A DNA stretch of 64,000 nucleotides, taken from the NCBI RefSeq assembly GCF_003096555.1, contig NZ_QEKM01000001.1, positions 1-64,000 on the forward strand, read 5' to 3'. Below the pieces are notes generated by a model that saw only the letters and a program-made list of their open reading frames with translations, ran no database searches and was not told where the DNA came from. This document shows positions 20,394 to 29,727 of this stretch, piece after piece (positions within the stretch are counted from its first letter, which is position 1; every line of letters begins with the position of its first letter). A program made the position numbers and the translations under genes. This DNA is from Simplicispira sp. 125 (lineage in GTDB: Bacteria; Pseudomonadota; Gammaproteobacteria; Burkholderiales; Burkholderiaceae_C).

Positions 20394-21710
20394 TCAGGTG
20401 CTTGCTGCTTCCGGCGGTGTGGCGGCAGACAGGCGCGAAACCATGACTTGGTCAATGCGGTAGCTGTCCACATCCAATACTTCGAACTTGTAGCCGCCCC
20501 ACACCACGCTGTCGGTGCGCCGAGCGACGCGGCGCAGCATCACCATGAGAAAGCCGGCCAGGGTTTCGTATTCTCCGGCGTGCGGCAGATCGTCGAGCGA
20601 GAGCACCCGCAGTACATCCTCGATGGGCGTGACACCGTCGATCAACCAGGAGTTGTCATCGCGCCGCACGATCAGTTCTTCGTCTTCATTGCCCACGAGG
20701 TCGCCCATCACGGTACTCATCACATCGTTGAGCGTCACCACGCCGACGACCAGGCTGTACTCATTCACGATGACAGCGAAATCCTCGTGCGCCTGCTGGA
20801 ATTGCTCCAGCACTTCTGACAGGGTAAGCCGGTCGGGAACGATCAGTACCTTGCGCACCAGGCTGTCGTCCAGCAGCGAAATGGGCTGGTTGTTGAGTAC
20901 GCGCTGGAACAAATCCTTGGCGTCTACATAGCCCACCACGTGGTCGATATCGCGCTCGCAGACGGGGTAGGTCGAGAAAGGCTCGGCGGCAATGCGCAGG
21001 CGGATCACGGCGTCGGACTCGTCGCGCAGGAAAAAAGCCACCCGGTCACGGGGCGACATGGCACTGGAGACGGTGCGCGTGTCCAACTCAAAAACATTGG
21101 TAATAACCTGCTGCTCGCGCGCGGCCAGCACACCGGCGCGGGCGCCGGCCTCCATCGTCGCCAGGATGTCGTCGGAGGTGATGCGGTCGTCGCGCAGCGA
21201 GGACAGGCCCAGCACCCTGAACAGCACATCCGCCGCCCGGCTGTAAAGCCAGACCACCGGCCGCAGCAGCGTGATGCACCACGCCATGGGTTGCACCAGG
21301 GCAACCGCCAGCCGCTCCGGCCTGGCCATGCCCAGGCGCTTGGGGAACAGGTCTGAAAAAAGAATGAACAACGAGGTAATGATGGTGAAGGATGCGAGAA
21401 ACCCCACCGTCTGCGCCGTTTTGCTGGAAAGCCACAGTTCCATCAGGGCGCTGAAATACGGGCTGAGGGCGCCTTCCCCCACGATGCCGCCCAGGATGGC
21501 CACCGCGTTTTGCCCGATCTGCACCACCGTGAAATAGTCGCCGGGCTGGTCCTGCACGCGCAGCACCCGTTCGGCGCGTGCGTCGCCTTCGTCGGCCAGT
21601 TGGCGCAGGCGCAAGCGCCGCGCGGCCGCGAGTGAGATTTCGGCCATCGAAAAGAAAGCGCTGGCTGCAATCAGCAGCCCGATCACGAAGAGGCTTTGCG
21701 TCAGTGTCAT
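20394..21710 (-). CDS. CNNM/CorC-type (HlyC/CorC family) membrane protein
   Basis: 438 residues from the ATG at 21710 (M-T-L-T-Q-S-L-F-V-I-G). Domains in order: DUF21/CNNM membrane domain with about four hydrophobic segments (1-190), a CBS pair (about 210-330) and a C-terminal CorC_HlyC domain (about 345-425). Characterised relatives affect magnesium/cobalt efflux; older annotations call them hemolysins, for which nothing here argues. An ATG ten codons upstream is in frame but adds nothing conserved. Confidence 0.88.
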   Translation of the reverse strand: MTLTQSLFVIGLLIAASAFFSMAEISLAAARRLRLRQLADEGDARAERVLRVQDQPGDYFTVVQIGQNAVAILGGIVGEGALSPYFSALMELWLSSKTAQTVGFLASFTIITSLFILFSDLFPKRLGMARPERLAVALVQPMAWCITLLRPVVWLYSRAADVLFRVLGLSSLRDDRITSDDILATMEAGARAGVLAAREQQVITNVFELDTRTVSSAMSPRDRVAFFLRDESDAVIRLRIAAEPFSTYPVCERDIDHVVGYVDAKDLFQRVLNNQPISLLDDSLVRKVLIVPDRLTLSEVLEQFQQAHEDFAVIVNEYSLVVGVVTLNDVMSTVMGDLVGNEDEELIVRRDDNSWLIDGVTPIEDVLRVLSLDDLPHAGEYETLAGFLMVMLRRVARRTDSVVWGGYKFEVLDVDSYRIDQVMVSRLSAATPPEAAST

Positions 21711-21800
21711 GAAAAAGGCAGAGCGTGGCCTGCGGCACACCGGTAGAGCGAGTGTATCTGCCCGCCCGGTCCGTCCAGCCCGCGCTGAAGGGCGCGAGCG

Positions 21801-22802
21801 CTATTGCATAAAGCCGATGCGGCTGCGACCGGCGGCGCCCTTGGGCAGGTCAGCCACTTCCACCGTGCAGCGGTGGTCCAGCCGGGCATTGCCAAAGGCG
21901 GCCATGAGCGCGCGGCGCATTTCGCGCGGGGGCATATGGGACAGGCAGTCCAGCACATCGCTCTGCGGTTCGGGATCGATCAGCCGCCCCCAGTCATGTG
22001 CGGCGCGGATGCCGGTGTAGAGCATGTGGGCAATGCTGCGCGCCTGCTCCACGGTGGGCACTTGCACCTCGAACACGTTCATGCGGTTGAGGATCGGGTC
22101 GGGGATGCCCCGACTGTCATTGGCCGTGGTGATCCAGATGACCTGGCTGGCGTCGATGGGCACCTCGGCGAATTCGTCCGTAAAGTTCTGTGCTGTGTCG
22201 TGCTCCAGCAGGCTGTAGAGCGCGCCCAGCGGGTCGTACTGGGCATCGCCGCTGGCCTTGTCGATCTCGTCCACCACGATCACGGGGTTGGCGTATTCAC
22301 CTTCCACCAGCGCCTCGAAGACCTTGCCGGGGCGTGCGCCCTTCCATTGGGAGGAGGAGCCCGAGAGCAGCCAGCCGGCCGTCATCGAGCTCATGGGCAG
22401 CAGGTTCATGCCTGTGCCCAGCAATTCGGCCAGCTGGCGGGCGAAATGGGTCTTGCCGATGCCGGGTGGCCCCAGCAACAGCATGGGCGTGACCTCCAGG
22501 CCGTCGCGGCTGTCCTGCGCCAGGGCAACGTGGCGGCGCACATCGTCGAGCACCTCGGTGAAGTTGGGTAGCCGGTCGTACAGGACGGCCATGTCGGGCA
22601 CGCCCTGCGGCTTGACCTGGAAACGTTCGGGTCCGCGCTCCAGCATGCGTTCGTACATGCTGCGCAGGTTGTCGAAATCGCGCGGCTGGCCGGCGTCCTG
22701 CAGCCGGGCGAGCTTGCGTTCCACATCGCTGGTGCAGAACACGCTACGCATCTGGGCCACAGGCAGGCTCAGGGTCTGGGGAACAAGGCTATGGCGGGTC
22801 AT
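21801..22802 (-). CDS. Orphan AAA+ ATPase, Lon-like ATPase fold without protease domain
   Basis: 333-residue AAA+ protein. Walker A G-P-P-G-I-G-K-T at residues 111-118, Walker B V-I-V-V-D-E-I-D at 174-181, and a sensor-1-like W-I-T-T-A-N-D. The ATPase part recalls Lon, but there is no Lon N-domain and no Ser-Lys protease domain. The ATG at 22802 follows GCAGGAG at good spacing; the longer ORF running to 23189 is antisense to the grxD terminator and coding region. Function unknown; no obvious partner gene beside it. Confidence 0.8.
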   Translation of the reverse strand: MTRHSLVPQTLSLPVAQMRSVFCTSDVERKLARLQDAGQPRDFDNLRSMYERMLERGPERFQVKPQGVPDMAVLYDRLPNFTEVLDDVRRHVALAQDSRDGLEVTPMLLLGPPGIGKTHFARQLAELLGTGMNLLPMSSMTAGWLLSGSSSQWKGARPGKVFEALVEGEYANPVIVVDEIDKASGDAQYDPLGALYSLLEHDTAQNFTDEFAEVPIDASQVIWITTANDSRGIPDPILNRMNVFEVQVPTVEQARSIAHMLYTGIRAAHDWGRLIDPEPQSDVLDCLSHMPPREMRRALMAAFGNARLDHRCTVEVADLPKGAAGRSRIGFMQ

Positions 22803-22902
22803 GGCATGCTCCTGCAGTGAAGAAACGATCCCATTCAAGCATACAAGCGCTCGGATCTCAATGCAGAAACTACCCTGTGAAAACCCTGCTGTTGCGCCCA
22901 TG

Positions 22903-22925
22903 AAAAAAGCCGCCCGGAGGCGGCT
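22903..22925 (-). terminator. Rho-independent terminator after grxD
   Basis: On the minus strand: AGCCGCC, loop TCCG, GGCGGCT, then TTTTT. Lies 33 bp after the grxD stop and before the AAA ATPase gene, so the latter needs its own promoter in 22803-22900. Confidence 0.88.
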
Positions 22926-22957
22926 GGGGATCAGGCAACACAACGGCCTGTGCGGGC

Positions 22958-23275
22958 TCAGGTGCCCAGCGTCTGCTTGAGTTCGCCCGACTCGTACATC
23001 TCCATCATGATGTCCGAGCCGCCGATGAATTCGCCCTTGACGTAGAGCTGCGGAATGGTGGGCCACTGGCTGTAGTCCTTGATGCCCTGGCGGATTTCGT
23101 CGTCGTCCAGTACGTTGACCGTGGTGATGGCCTTGGGATCGGCGCCGCAGGCCTTCAAAATCTGGATGGCGCGGCCGGAGAAACCACACATCGGGAAGCT
23201 GGCCGTGCCTTTCATGAACAGCAGGATGTCGTTGGTCTTGACGAGATCGTCGATGCGCTTGTGGGTATCGCTCAT
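22958..23275 (-). CDS. grxD: Monothiol glutaredoxin Grx4 (CGFS type)
   Basis: 105-residue Grx4 family protein with the signature C-G-F-S (in P-M-C-G-F-S-G-R) and W-P-T-I-P-Q-L-Y. Such proteins bind a [2Fe-2S] cluster with glutathione and deliver it to targets. The ATG at 23275 (M-S-D-T-H-K-R) has GGAG-type sequence upstream; the longer ORF adds a non-conserved proline-rich leader. prmC lies 56 bp upstream on the same strand. Confidence 0.95.
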   Translation of the reverse strand: MSDTHKRIDDLVKTNDILLFMKGTASFPMCGFSGRAIQILKACGADPKAITTVNVLDDDEIRQGIKDYSQWPTIPQLYVKGEFIGGSDIMMEMYESGELKQTLGT

Positions 23276-23331
23276 GGAGGCTCCGAGAGGGGCCGCAAGG
23301 CCCGGTGGGTGGGGAAGGGTAAAAGGGGGGA

Positions 23332-24159
23332 TTATTTCACTGTTGGCTTCTGGCCGCCCGAGCAACGCACGATGCCGGCGAGGTCTTTGCGGTTTTGCAC
23401 CTGCTCCAGCCCTGCCGCATGGAGCAGGGCGCCGACCGTATCGGCCTGGTCGTGGCCGTGTTCCAGCAGCAGCCAGCCGCCGGGCGCCAGATGGGCCGGG
23501 GCCTGCGCGATGATGCTGCGCAGGTCGTCCAGGCCGTCGGCGCCGCTGGCCAGGGCCGCGAGCGGCTCGTGCGTGAGGGCGGCCAGATGCGGGTCGGCGG
23601 CGGCAATGTAGGGCGGGTTGGATACGATGGCATCAAAACCGCCTGCCAGCCCCTGCAGCCAGTGCCCATGGTGGAAATGCACCGGCAGGCCCAGGTGCGT
23701 GGCGTTGGCCTGCGCCACAATGAGGGCGTCCGTGCTGGCGTCCACGGCCAGCACCTGGGCGTCAGGGCGCTGCTGCTGCAGGGCCAGGGCGATGGCGCCG
23801 CTGCCGGTGCCCAGGTCCACCACGCGCGGTGCGGGTTGGTGGGCCAGGACTTCCAGGGCCCAGTCCACCAGGGTTTCGGTGTCGGGACGGGGGTCGAGTA
23901 CGCGCTCATCCACCTGCAGCTTCAGCCCGTAGAACGCCTTGCGGCCTGTGAGGTAGGCCACGGGTACGCCCGCCCGGCGGCGCTGGCACAGGGCTTCAAA
24001 CTGCGCTTGCAAAGCCGGGGGAAGGGCATCGGTGTCGTGGGTGATCAGCCAGGCACGGTCGTGGCCAGCGCGGCCCAGCACATGCAGCAGCAGTATCTGT
24101 GCGTCGATGCGTGCCAGGCCCTGGGACAGGGCGGTGGACAGGGCCTGCTGCAAGGTCAT
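23332..24159 (-). CDS. prmC: Peptide chain release factor N5-glutamine methyltransferase PrmC
   Basis: 275 residues. Methylates the glutamine of the GGQ motif in release factors. SAM-binding D-L-G-T-G-S-G-A-I-A and the catalytic N-P-P-Y (in V-S-N-P-P-Y-I-A-A) are both present, and the N-terminal helical substrate domain is complete. Downstream of prfA on the same strand, the classical prfA-prmC pairing, with a family A repeat in the gap. Confidence 0.96.
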   Translation of the reverse strand: MTLQQALSTALSQGLARIDAQILLLHVLGRAGHDRAWLITHDTDALPPALQAQFEALCQRRRAGVPVAYLTGRKAFYGLKLQVDERVLDPRPDTETLVDWALEVLAHQPAPRVVDLGTGSGAIALALQQQRPDAQVLAVDASTDALIVAQANATHLGLPVHFHHGHWLQGLAGGFDAIVSNPPYIAAADPHLAALTHEPLAALASGADGLDDLRSIIAQAPAHLAPGGWLLLEHGHDQADTVGALLHAAGLEQVQNRKDLAGIVRCSGGQKPTVK

Positions 24160-24170
24160 GGTGCTTCTGA

Positions 24171-24218
24171 ATGAATAGCTGTCAGCGCTTGATGGGTAAG
24201 CGTTGGAGGTTGTTTTTA
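24171..24218 (+). repeat. Family A hairpin repeat between prfA and prmC
   Basis: AATAGCTGTCAGCGCTT, 7-nt loop GATGGGT, AAGCGTTGGAGG, then a T-tract (GTTTTTA). The stem pairs fully with one G-U. It lies within the prfA-prmC operon, so it must be read through if the pair is co-transcribed. Confidence 0.75.
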
Positions 24219-24231
24219 TCTCAACTCTGGA

Positions 24232-25317
24232 TCACGCCGTGCTGTGTTCCAGTTCGGCCAATTGCTCGGCTTCGCGGGCGTGTTGCAGGGCTTGCAGCAC
24301 GTCGCCCAGGTCGCCCTCCATCACGTACAGCAGCTTGTACAGCGTGAGGTTGATGCGGTGGTCGGTCAGGCGCCCCTGCGGGAAGTTGTAGGTGCGGATG
24401 CGGTCGCTGCGGTCGCCGCTGCCGATCAGGCCCTTGCGCTCGGCGGCCTCTTTGGCGGCGCGCTCGCTGCGTTCTTTTTCGTGGATGCGCGCCTGCAGCA
24501 CCTGCAGTGCCTTGGCTTTGTTGGCGTGCTGGCTGCGGCCGTCCTGGCATTCGGCCACGATGCCGGTGGGCAGGTGCACCACGCGCACGGCCGAGTCAGT
24601 CTTGTTGATGTGCTGGCCCCCGGCGCCGCTGGCGCGGAAGGTGTCGATGCGCAGGTCGGCCGGGTTGATCTTGATGGCCTCGCGCTCATCGGGCTCGGGC
24701 ATCACGGCCACGGTGCAGGCGCTGGTGTGGATACGGCCCTGGGTTTCGGTGACAGGCACGCGCTGCACACGGTGGCCACCGGATTCAAAGCGCAGCTGGC
24801 CGTAAACCTGTTCGCCTTCGATGCGCAGCACAATTTCCTTGTAGCCACCCAGTTCGGCCGGGCTCTCGCTGACGACTTCGACCTTCCAGCCGACGTTGGT
24901 GGCGTAGCGCATGTACATGCGCGCCAAGTCGCCCGCGAACAGGGCCGACTCGTCGCCGCCCGTGCCCGCGCGAACTTCCAGGAAGGCGTTGCGCGCATCG
25001 TCAGGGTCCTTGGGCAGCAGCAGGCGCTGGAGTTCATCTTCGAGTTGCTGCAGCTCGGTTTCGCAGCTGTTGATTTCTTCCTGCGCCATGTCGGCCATGT
25101 CGGCGTCTTGCAGCATCTCGCGCGCACCGGCCAGGTCATCGGTGCGCTGGCACCAGCGGGCGTAGCGGCCAGCAATCTGCGTGACCTCGGCGTGCTCGCG
25201 CGAGAGCACGCGGTATTGCGCCATGTCGGCCATGATGTCTTCGCGCGAGAGCAGGAAGTCGAGCTCCTGCAGGCGCCGGGCGTAGCGCTCCAACTGGTTG
25301 CGGAGAAAAGGTTTCAT
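24232..25317 (-). CDS. prfA: Peptide chain release factor 1
   Basis: 361-residue RF1, which terminates translation at UAA and UAG. The codon-recognition tripeptide P-V-T (in [10 protein letters not shown]) fits the RF1 P-x-T pattern, and the catalytic G-G-Q (in [10 protein letters not shown]) is present. The ATG at 25317 ([10 protein letters not shown]) matches the family start; the ORF upstream of it is non-conserved. hemA lies 58 bp upstream, the conserved hemA-prfA-prmC order. Confidence 0.97.
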   Translation of the reverse strand: MKPFLRNQLERYARRLQELDFLLSREDIMADMAQYRVLSREHAEVTQIAGRYARWCQRTDDLAGAREMLQDADMADMAQEEINSCETELQQLEDELQRLLLPKDPDDARNAFLEVRAGTGGDESALFAGDLARMYMRYATNVGWKVEVVSESPAELGGYKEIVLRIEGEQVYGQLRFESGGHRVQRVPVTETQGRIHTSACTVAVMPEPDEREAIKINPADLRIDTFRASGAGGQHINKTDSAVRVVHLPTGIVAECQDGRSQHANKAKALQVLQARIHEKERSERAAKEAAERKGLIGSGDRSDRIRTYNFPQGRLTDHRINLTLYKLLYVMEGDLGDVLQALQHAREAEQLAELEHSTA

Positions 25318-25340
25318 GCAGAGAAAGTGTGTTGAGCTAC

Positions 25341-25390
25341 AAAAAATGTAGCTACTGGCGCACGCAGGGTGGGCGCTAAAGCGGTTTTTT
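25341..25390 (+). repeat. Family A repeat, GC-rich variant at the 3' end of hemA
   Basis: AAAAAATGTAGCTACTGGCGC ... GTGGGCGCTAAAGCGGTTTTTT: A-tract, AGCT box, GCGC arms and T-tract in the family order. The hemA TAG (25376-25378) and its last codons (K-K-P-L) lie within it. Confidence 0.6.
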
Positions 25391-26674
25391 GCTTTGAGAA
25401 CGCAGAAACAGGCGCGAGGCCGTGTTTGCGGTCTGTGCGCGCGCTGCGGTGTCAGCGTTGCGCAATTCGGCCATGGTGCCGTGCAGCATCTTGCGGGCCA
25501 CACCCCGCGAGAGGGCTTCGAGCACCGCGTCCAGGTCTTCGCCCCGCGCCAGGCGCTTGCGGGCGCGGGCGATTTCGATGGCGCGCCAGGTATCGGCCTG
25601 TCCGTTGATCTGGCGGATCAGCGGCACCACGCCGTGCTCTGGGTCGCGCTGGTCCATCCAGTGCATGAAGCTTTGCACGCCCGCATCGATGATGGCCTCG
25701 GCCTGCGCCACGGCGGCCTGGCGGCTGGCCTGGGCGGTTTGCACCACGCCGGCCAGATCGTCCACGGTGTAGAGGTAGACGTCTTCAAGCTGTTTGACTT
25801 CGGGCTCGATGTCGCGCGGAACGGCCAGATCGACCATGAACATCGGACGGTGGCGGCGTTTTTTGAGCGCGCGCTCGACAGCGCCCAGGCCTACGATGGG
25901 CAGGCTGCTGGCGGTGCAGCTCACCACGATGTCGAACTCGTGCAGGCGATCGGGCAGGTCGGCCAGGCGCATGGCCTGTGCGCCAAAGCGGGTGGCAAGC
26001 TTCTCACCGCGCTCCAGGGTGCGGTTGGCAATGGCGATGGCTTTGGGGTTGCGCGCGGCAAAGTGCGTGGCGGTCAGCTCGATCATTTCGCCCGCACCGA
26101 CAAACAGCACGCGCGTCTTGCCCAGATCTTCAAACAACTGGCTGGCCAGGCGCACGGCGGCGGCGGCCATGCTGATGCTGTGGGCGCCGATTTCGGTGGA
26201 GGTGCGTACCTCTTTGGCGACGGCAAAGCTGCGCTGGAACAGCTGGTTGAGTGTGGAGCCCAGGGCGCCCGCGCTTTCGGCGGCGCGCACGGCATCTTTC
26301 ATTTGTCCCAGAATCTGCGGCTCGCCCAGCACCATGGAGTCGAGCCCGCTGGCCACGCGGAAGGCGTGGCGCGCTACGGGGCCTTCTTCCAGCACGTAAG
26401 AGTGCGAACGCAGCAGCTCGGGGCTGACGCCGCCGCTGTGGGCCAGCCAGCCCAGCGTGTGGTCCAGCGCGGGCTGTTCGCCTGCGCAATAAATTTCGGT
26501 GCGGTTGCAGGTGGAGACAATGGCTGTCTCCACTTTGCCGTGCGGGCTGCCTTCGCCCAAAGACTGGCGCAGGCCCTGCAGGGTGGGGGCAATCTGGTCG
26601 AGGGCAAACGCAAAACGGCCGCGCAGATCAAGCGGCGCGGTCGTGTGATTGATGCCAAGGGCCCAGACAGACAT
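25376..26674 (-). CDS. hemA: Glutamyl-tRNA reductase HemA
   Basis: 432 residues. Reduces glutamyl-tRNA to glutamate-1-semialdehyde, the committed step of C5 tetrapyrrole synthesis. N-terminus [15 protein letters not shown] matches the family, S-T-C-N-R-T-E-I-Y contains the catalytic Cys, and L-G-E-P-Q-I-L-G-Q is present. The C-terminal few residues are encoded by a family A repeat. A TATAAT lies exactly six bases upstream of the ATG with no Shine-Dalgarno, so the message may be leaderless. Confidence 0.97.
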   Translation of the reverse strand: MSVWALGINHTTAPLDLRGRFAFALDQIAPTLQGLRQSLGEGSPHGKVETAIVSTCNRTEIYCAGEQPALDHTLGWLAHSGGVSPELLRSHSYVLEEGPVARHAFRVASGLDSMVLGEPQILGQMKDAVRAAESAGALGSTLNQLFQRSFAVAKEVRTSTEIGAHSISMAAAAVRLASQLFEDLGKTRVLFVGAGEMIELTATHFAARNPKAIAIANRTLERGEKLATRFGAQAMRLADLPDRLHEFDIVVSCTASSLPIVGLGAVERALKKRRHRPMFMVDLAVPRDIEPEVKQLEDVYLYTVDDLAGVVQTAQASRQAAVAQAEAIIDAGVQSFMHWMDQRDPEHGVVPLIRQINGQADTWRAIEIARARKRLARGEDLDAVLEALSRGVARKMLHGTMAELRNADTAARAQTANTASRLFLRSQSKKPL

Positions 26675-26680
26675 GTCCAG

Positions 26681-26686
26681 ATTATA
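26681..26686 (-). promoter_or_regulatory. Putative -10 box of hemA, implying a leaderless transcript
   Basis: Minus-strand TATAAT ends seven bases before the A of the hemA ATG, so the predicted +1 is the start codon itself. No convincing -35 is visible at 16-18 bp. Confidence 0.4.
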
Positions 26687-26743
26687 AAATTGTTATGCGT
26701 AGGGAGTGACACCGACTGCGCAAGTCTTGATTTACGTCATTTT

Positions 26744-27022
26744 ATGGACCCACTGATCGCCCTGAACCACCTGCTCAATTTCGTCGCTCCTGCGGCTGTC
26801 CTGGCCGTTTTGTTGGCGCCGGGGAGCCGTTGGCTAATGGGCAAATCGGCTGCGGCGCTCTCCTGGTGGGCGCAAGCAGCTATCGTTTTTGCGGTGGGCT
26901 GCGGGGTGTTGGCTGCGGGCCTGTGGTGGCTGGGGCGCGACGGCAAGTTGCTGACCTATGCCGCGCTGGTGCTGGCGTGCGCCACCTGCCAGTGGGTGCT
27001 GCGGCGCGGCTGGCGCGGTTGA
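26744..27022 (+). CDS. Small hypothetical membrane protein
   Basis: 92 residues with three hydrophobic segments (about 10-28, 40-62 and 68-84) and a basic C-terminus (R-R-G-W-R-G). I do not recognise the family. It is divergent from hemA and ends 12 bp before the convergent ugpQ. The second membrane segment (A-L-S-W-W-A-Q-A-A-I-V-F-A) is encoded by what looks like a reversed family A repeat. The ATG at 26744 is the most natural start; no strong ribosome site is visible. Confidence 0.6.
   Translation: MDPLIALNHLLNFVAPAAVLAVLLAPGSRWLMGKSAAALSWWAQAAIVFAVGCGVLAAGLWWLGRDGKLLTYAALVLACATCQWVLRRGWRG
26854..26890 (-). repeat. Possible family A repeat inside a coding sequence
   Basis: Read on the minus strand: AAAAACGATAGCTGCTTGCGC then AGGAGAGCGCC, similar to the copy at 25341-25390. 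It falls in frame in the 92-residue membrane protein gene. Similarity is partial, so this is a weaker call than the other copies. Confidence 0.4.
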
Positions 27023-27034
27023 ACCGCTTTGTTT

Positions 27035-27799
27035 TCAGTCGGCCGGGCTGAAAAGATCCACCCGGTCGGTGATGATGCCGTCGGTGCCCAGGGCGATCAG
27101 GCGCTGCGCGGCCCATTCGTCGTTCACCGTATAGCTCAGGCAGCGCAGGCCCAGGCCGTGCACCTGGCGCACCAGGGCGGCGTCCCACAGCGCGTGGTTG
27201 CACACGAGGGCCACGCAGCCGCGCTGCCGGGCCATGTCCAGGCAACCGTCCCACCATGTGTCAACCAGCAGCGCACGGGGGATGTGCGGTGCCGTGGCCT
27301 GGGCGCCGGCCAGGGCCTCGGGTTGAAAGGATGACAGCAGCGGTGGTACGGCCTGCCCGTGCCACAGTTGCGCCGCATGCTCGCCCACCACGCGACCGGT
27401 GATTTCTTCCTGCCCGGGCGTGGGCTTGATCTCGATGTTCAGGAAATAACGGTTGGCCAGGCAAAAGCATGCGATGTTCGAAAGCAGGGGCAGCGGCTCG
27501 CCTGCGTACTGGCGTCCATGCCAGCGGCCCGCATCCAGCTGCGCCAGCTGGCCCCAGGGATGGTCGCCACCGGTGGTGCTGGCACCGGCACCCAGCACCA
27601 GGGCGGCGTTGGTGGTGCGCGTGAGGGTGGCGTCGTGCATCAAAAAGGGCACGTCGTCGTGGGAGAGTTTGGCGTCGCACTCGAACATGCGGTAGCCGTG
27701 CTGGGCTCCCAGGCGGAAGGCGGCCAGGGTGTTTTCAGGAGCCAGCGTACCAGCGCCACGGTGGGCGATCCAGCGGGGGTAGGGCCACGGTGTATGCAT
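27035..27799 (-). CDS. ugpQ: Glycerophosphodiester phosphodiesterase UgpQ
   Basis: 254-residue GDPD enzyme that hydrolyses glycerophosphodiesters to glycerol-3-phosphate and an alcohol. The active-site signature H-R-G-A-G-T-L-A-P-E-N-T is complete, with E-C-D-A-K and the downstream H-D-A-T-L-T-R-T-T. The start at 27799 (M-H-T-P-W-P-Y-P-R-W-I-A-H-R-G) follows ugpC by 10 bp; the longer ORF is antisense-like read-through of ugpC. Last gene of the ugpBAECQ operon, so uptake and hydrolysis are co-ordered. No signal peptide: cytoplasmic. Confidence 0.95.
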   Translation of the reverse strand: MHTPWPYPRWIAHRGAGTLAPENTLAAFRLGAQHGYRMFECDAKLSHDDVPFLMHDATLTRTTNAALVLGAGASTTGGDHPWGQLAQLDAGRWHGRQYAGEPLPLLSNIACFCLANRYFLNIEIKPTPGQEEITGRVVGEHAAQLWHGQAVPPLLSSFQPEALAGAQATAPHIPRALLVDTWWDGCLDMARQRGCVALVCNHALWDAALVRQVHGLGLRCLSYTVNDEWAAQRLIALGTDGIITDRVDLFSPAD

Positions 27800-27809
27800 G
27801 GCGGTGGGC

Positions 27810-28814
27810 TCAGAGGCGTTTGCCGGTTTCAGTATTGAACCAGTGCAGGCGGTTCTCACGCGGGGCCACATGCAAAATGTCGCCGGGCTGGGGGGCGTGC
27901 GTGCCTTCTTCCACGCGCACGATGAGCGGCTCGCCATCGACTCGGGCGTAGATCAGGCGCTCGGCGCCCAAGAGTTCCACCGTATCCACCGTGACCTCCC
28001 AGCCGTCTGTGCCCACATCCAGGTGCTCGGGGCGGATGCCCAGCAGCGTGCCAGGGCGCGCACCCGGCGCGTGGCGCAGCAGGTTCATCGGGGGCGAGCC
28101 GATGAAGCTGGCCACAAAGACGCTGGCGGGCTGGTGGTAGACCTCTTCAGGGGTGCCGAACTGCTCCATGTGGCCGCCGTTCATCACGATCATGCGCTGC
28201 GCCAGCGTCATGGCTTCGACCTGGTCGTGTGTGACGAACAGGCTGGTGATGCCGAGCTCGCGGTGCAGTTTCTGAATTTCAAGACGGGTCTGGGCGCGCA
28301 GCTTGGCGTCCAGGTTGGACAGCGGTTCGTCGAACAAAAACACCTGCGGCTGGCGCACGATGGCGCGGCCCATGGCCACGCGCTGGCGCTGGCCGCCGGA
28401 GAGCTCGCGCGGCTTGCGCTCGAGCAGATGGCCCAGTTCCAGAATCTTCGCCGCCTTGTCGACCCGCGTCTTGATCTCGTCCTTGGGCACCTTGGCGATT
28501 TTCAGGCCATAGGCCATGTTGTCGAACACGCTCATGTGCGGATACAGCGCGTAGTTCTGGAACACCATGGCGATGTCGCGCTGGGCGGGTTCCAGGTTGT
28601 TGACCACGCGGCTGCCGATGGCGATCTCGCCGCCCGAGACTTCCTCCAGCCCGGCCACCATACGCAACAAGGTCGATTTGCCGCAACCGGACGGCCCGAC
28701 GATGACAACGAATTCACCATCGCCTACTTCGGCGCTGACCCCGTGGATCACCTGGTTGGCCTTGGGCCCATGGCCGTAGCGTTTGATGATGTTGCGCAGA
28801 GAAATAGATGCCAT
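27810..28814 (-). CDS. ugpC: sn-Glycerol-3-phosphate ABC transporter ATPase UgpC
   Basis: 334-residue ATPase of the MalK/UgpC type. Walker [11 protein letters not shown]-loop, signature L-S-G-G-Q-R-Q-R, Walker [13 protein letters not shown], switch His in F-V-T-H-D-Q, and a C-terminal TOBE regulatory domain. Starts at 28814 (M-A-S-I-S-L-R-N-I). It powers the UgpA/UgpE channel. A family A repeat separates it from ugpE. Confidence 0.96.
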   Translation of the reverse strand: MASISLRNIIKRYGHGPKANQVIHGVSAEVGDGEFVVIVGPSGCGKSTLLRMVAGLEEVSGGEIAIGSRVVNNLEPAQRDIAMVFQNYALYPHMSVFDNMAYGLKIAKVPKDEIKTRVDKAAKILELGHLLERKPRELSGGQRQRVAMGRAIVRQPQVFLFDEPLSNLDAKLRAQTRLEIQKLHRELGITSLFVTHDQVEAMTLAQRMIVMNGGHMEQFGTPEEVYHQPASVFVASFIGSPPMNLLRHAPGARPGTLLGIRPEHLDVGTDGWEVTVDTVELLGAERLIYARVDGEPLIVRVEEGTHAPQPGDILHVAPRENRLHWFNTETGKRL

Positions 28815-28823
28815 GATGCTCTT

Positions 28824-28868
28824 GTTTTTGTAGCTGTTTGCGTAATGCAGATAAGCGTTAGAAGTCGA
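28824..28868 (+). repeat. Family A repeat between ugpE and ugpC
   Basis: TTTTTGTAGCTGTTTGCG ... ATAAGCGTTAGAAG: AGCT box and right stem AAGCGTT are intact; the left stem is altered (TTTGCGT). Lies in the intergenic gap of the ugp operon. Confidence 0.6.
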
Positions 28869-28875
28869 AATGTTC

Positions 28876-29727
28876 TTATTTTTCGGTATCGACCAGGCCC
28901 TTGACGAACCACTTTTGCATGAGCACGACCACGAAGGCCGGTGGCAGCATGGCCAGGATGGCGGTGGCCATGGCCACGTTCCAGTCAATGGCGGCCTCGC
29001 CGCCGCCAGCGACCATGCGCTTGATACCGATCACCACCGGGTACATGTCTTCGCTGGTGGTCATCAAGAGCGGCCACAGGTACTGGTTCCAGCCGTAGAT
29101 GAACTGGATGACGAACAGCGCGGCGATCGAGGTTTTAGACAGCGGCACGAGCACGTCCTTAAAGAAACGCATCGGCCCTGCGCCGTCCATGCGGGCGGCT
29201 TCCACCAGCTCGTCCGGCACCGTCAGGAAGAACTGGCGGAACAGGAAGGTGGCGGTGGCGGACGCGATCAGCGGCAGCGTGAGGCCTGCGTAGCTGTTGA
29301 GCATGCCCAGGTCGGCCACCACTTTGTAGGTCGGCAGGATGCGCACTTCCACGGGCAGCATCAGCGTGACAAAGATGGCCCAGAAGCAGAGCATCTTGAA
29401 GCGAAAGCGGAAGAACACGATGGCAAACGCCGAGAGCAGTGAGATGGCGATCTTGCCGATCGTGATCACCATGGCGGTGACAAAGCTCACCCACATCATG
29501 TGCGCCACCGTGGTGTTGGAGCCCAGCTTGCCCGATCCGAGCAATGCAGCCTTGTAGCTTTCCCACGTATTGCTGCCCGGCAGCAGCGGCATGGGGGCTT
29601 GCACGATCTCTTGCGCGGTGTGGGTCGAGGCGATGAAGGCCAGGTACAGCGGGAAGGCCACGATCAGCACGCCAAACACCATGACGGCATGCGACAGAAC
29701 GTTGAGCCAGGGGCGGCGGTCAATCAT
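28876..29727 (-). CDS. ugpE: sn-Glycerol-3-phosphate ABC transporter permease UgpE
   Basis: 283-residue inner-membrane permease with six hydrophobic segments and the EAA loop [13 protein letters not shown], which contacts UgpC. Pairs with UgpA. The ATG at 29727 coincides with the end of an 83-bp family B repeat and overlaps, as ATGA, the stop of a 28-codon reading frame carried by that repeat. I see no ordinary Shine-Dalgarno other than GGGCGG within the repeat. Confidence 0.95.
   Translation of the reverse strand: MIDRRPWLNVLSHAVMVFGVLIVAFPLYLAFIASTHTAQEIVQAPMPLLPGSNTWESYKAALLGSGKLGSNTTVAHMMWVSFVTAMVITIGKIAISLLSAFAIVFFRFRFKMLCFWAIFVTLMLPVEVRILPTYKVVADLGMLNSYAGLTLPLIASATATFLFRQFFLTVPDELVEAARMDGAGPMRFFKDVLVPLSKTSIAALFVIQFIYGWNQYLWPLLMTTSEDMYPVVIGIKRMVAGGGEAAIDWNVAMATAILAMLPPAFVVVLMQKWFVKGLVDTEK

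Noticed and set aside
25394..26743. Plus-strand open frame running from opposite hemA into the small membrane protein gene
   Set aside because: The part opposite hemA has low-complexity shadow composition; only the final 92 codons from the ATG at 26744 look like a membrane protein.
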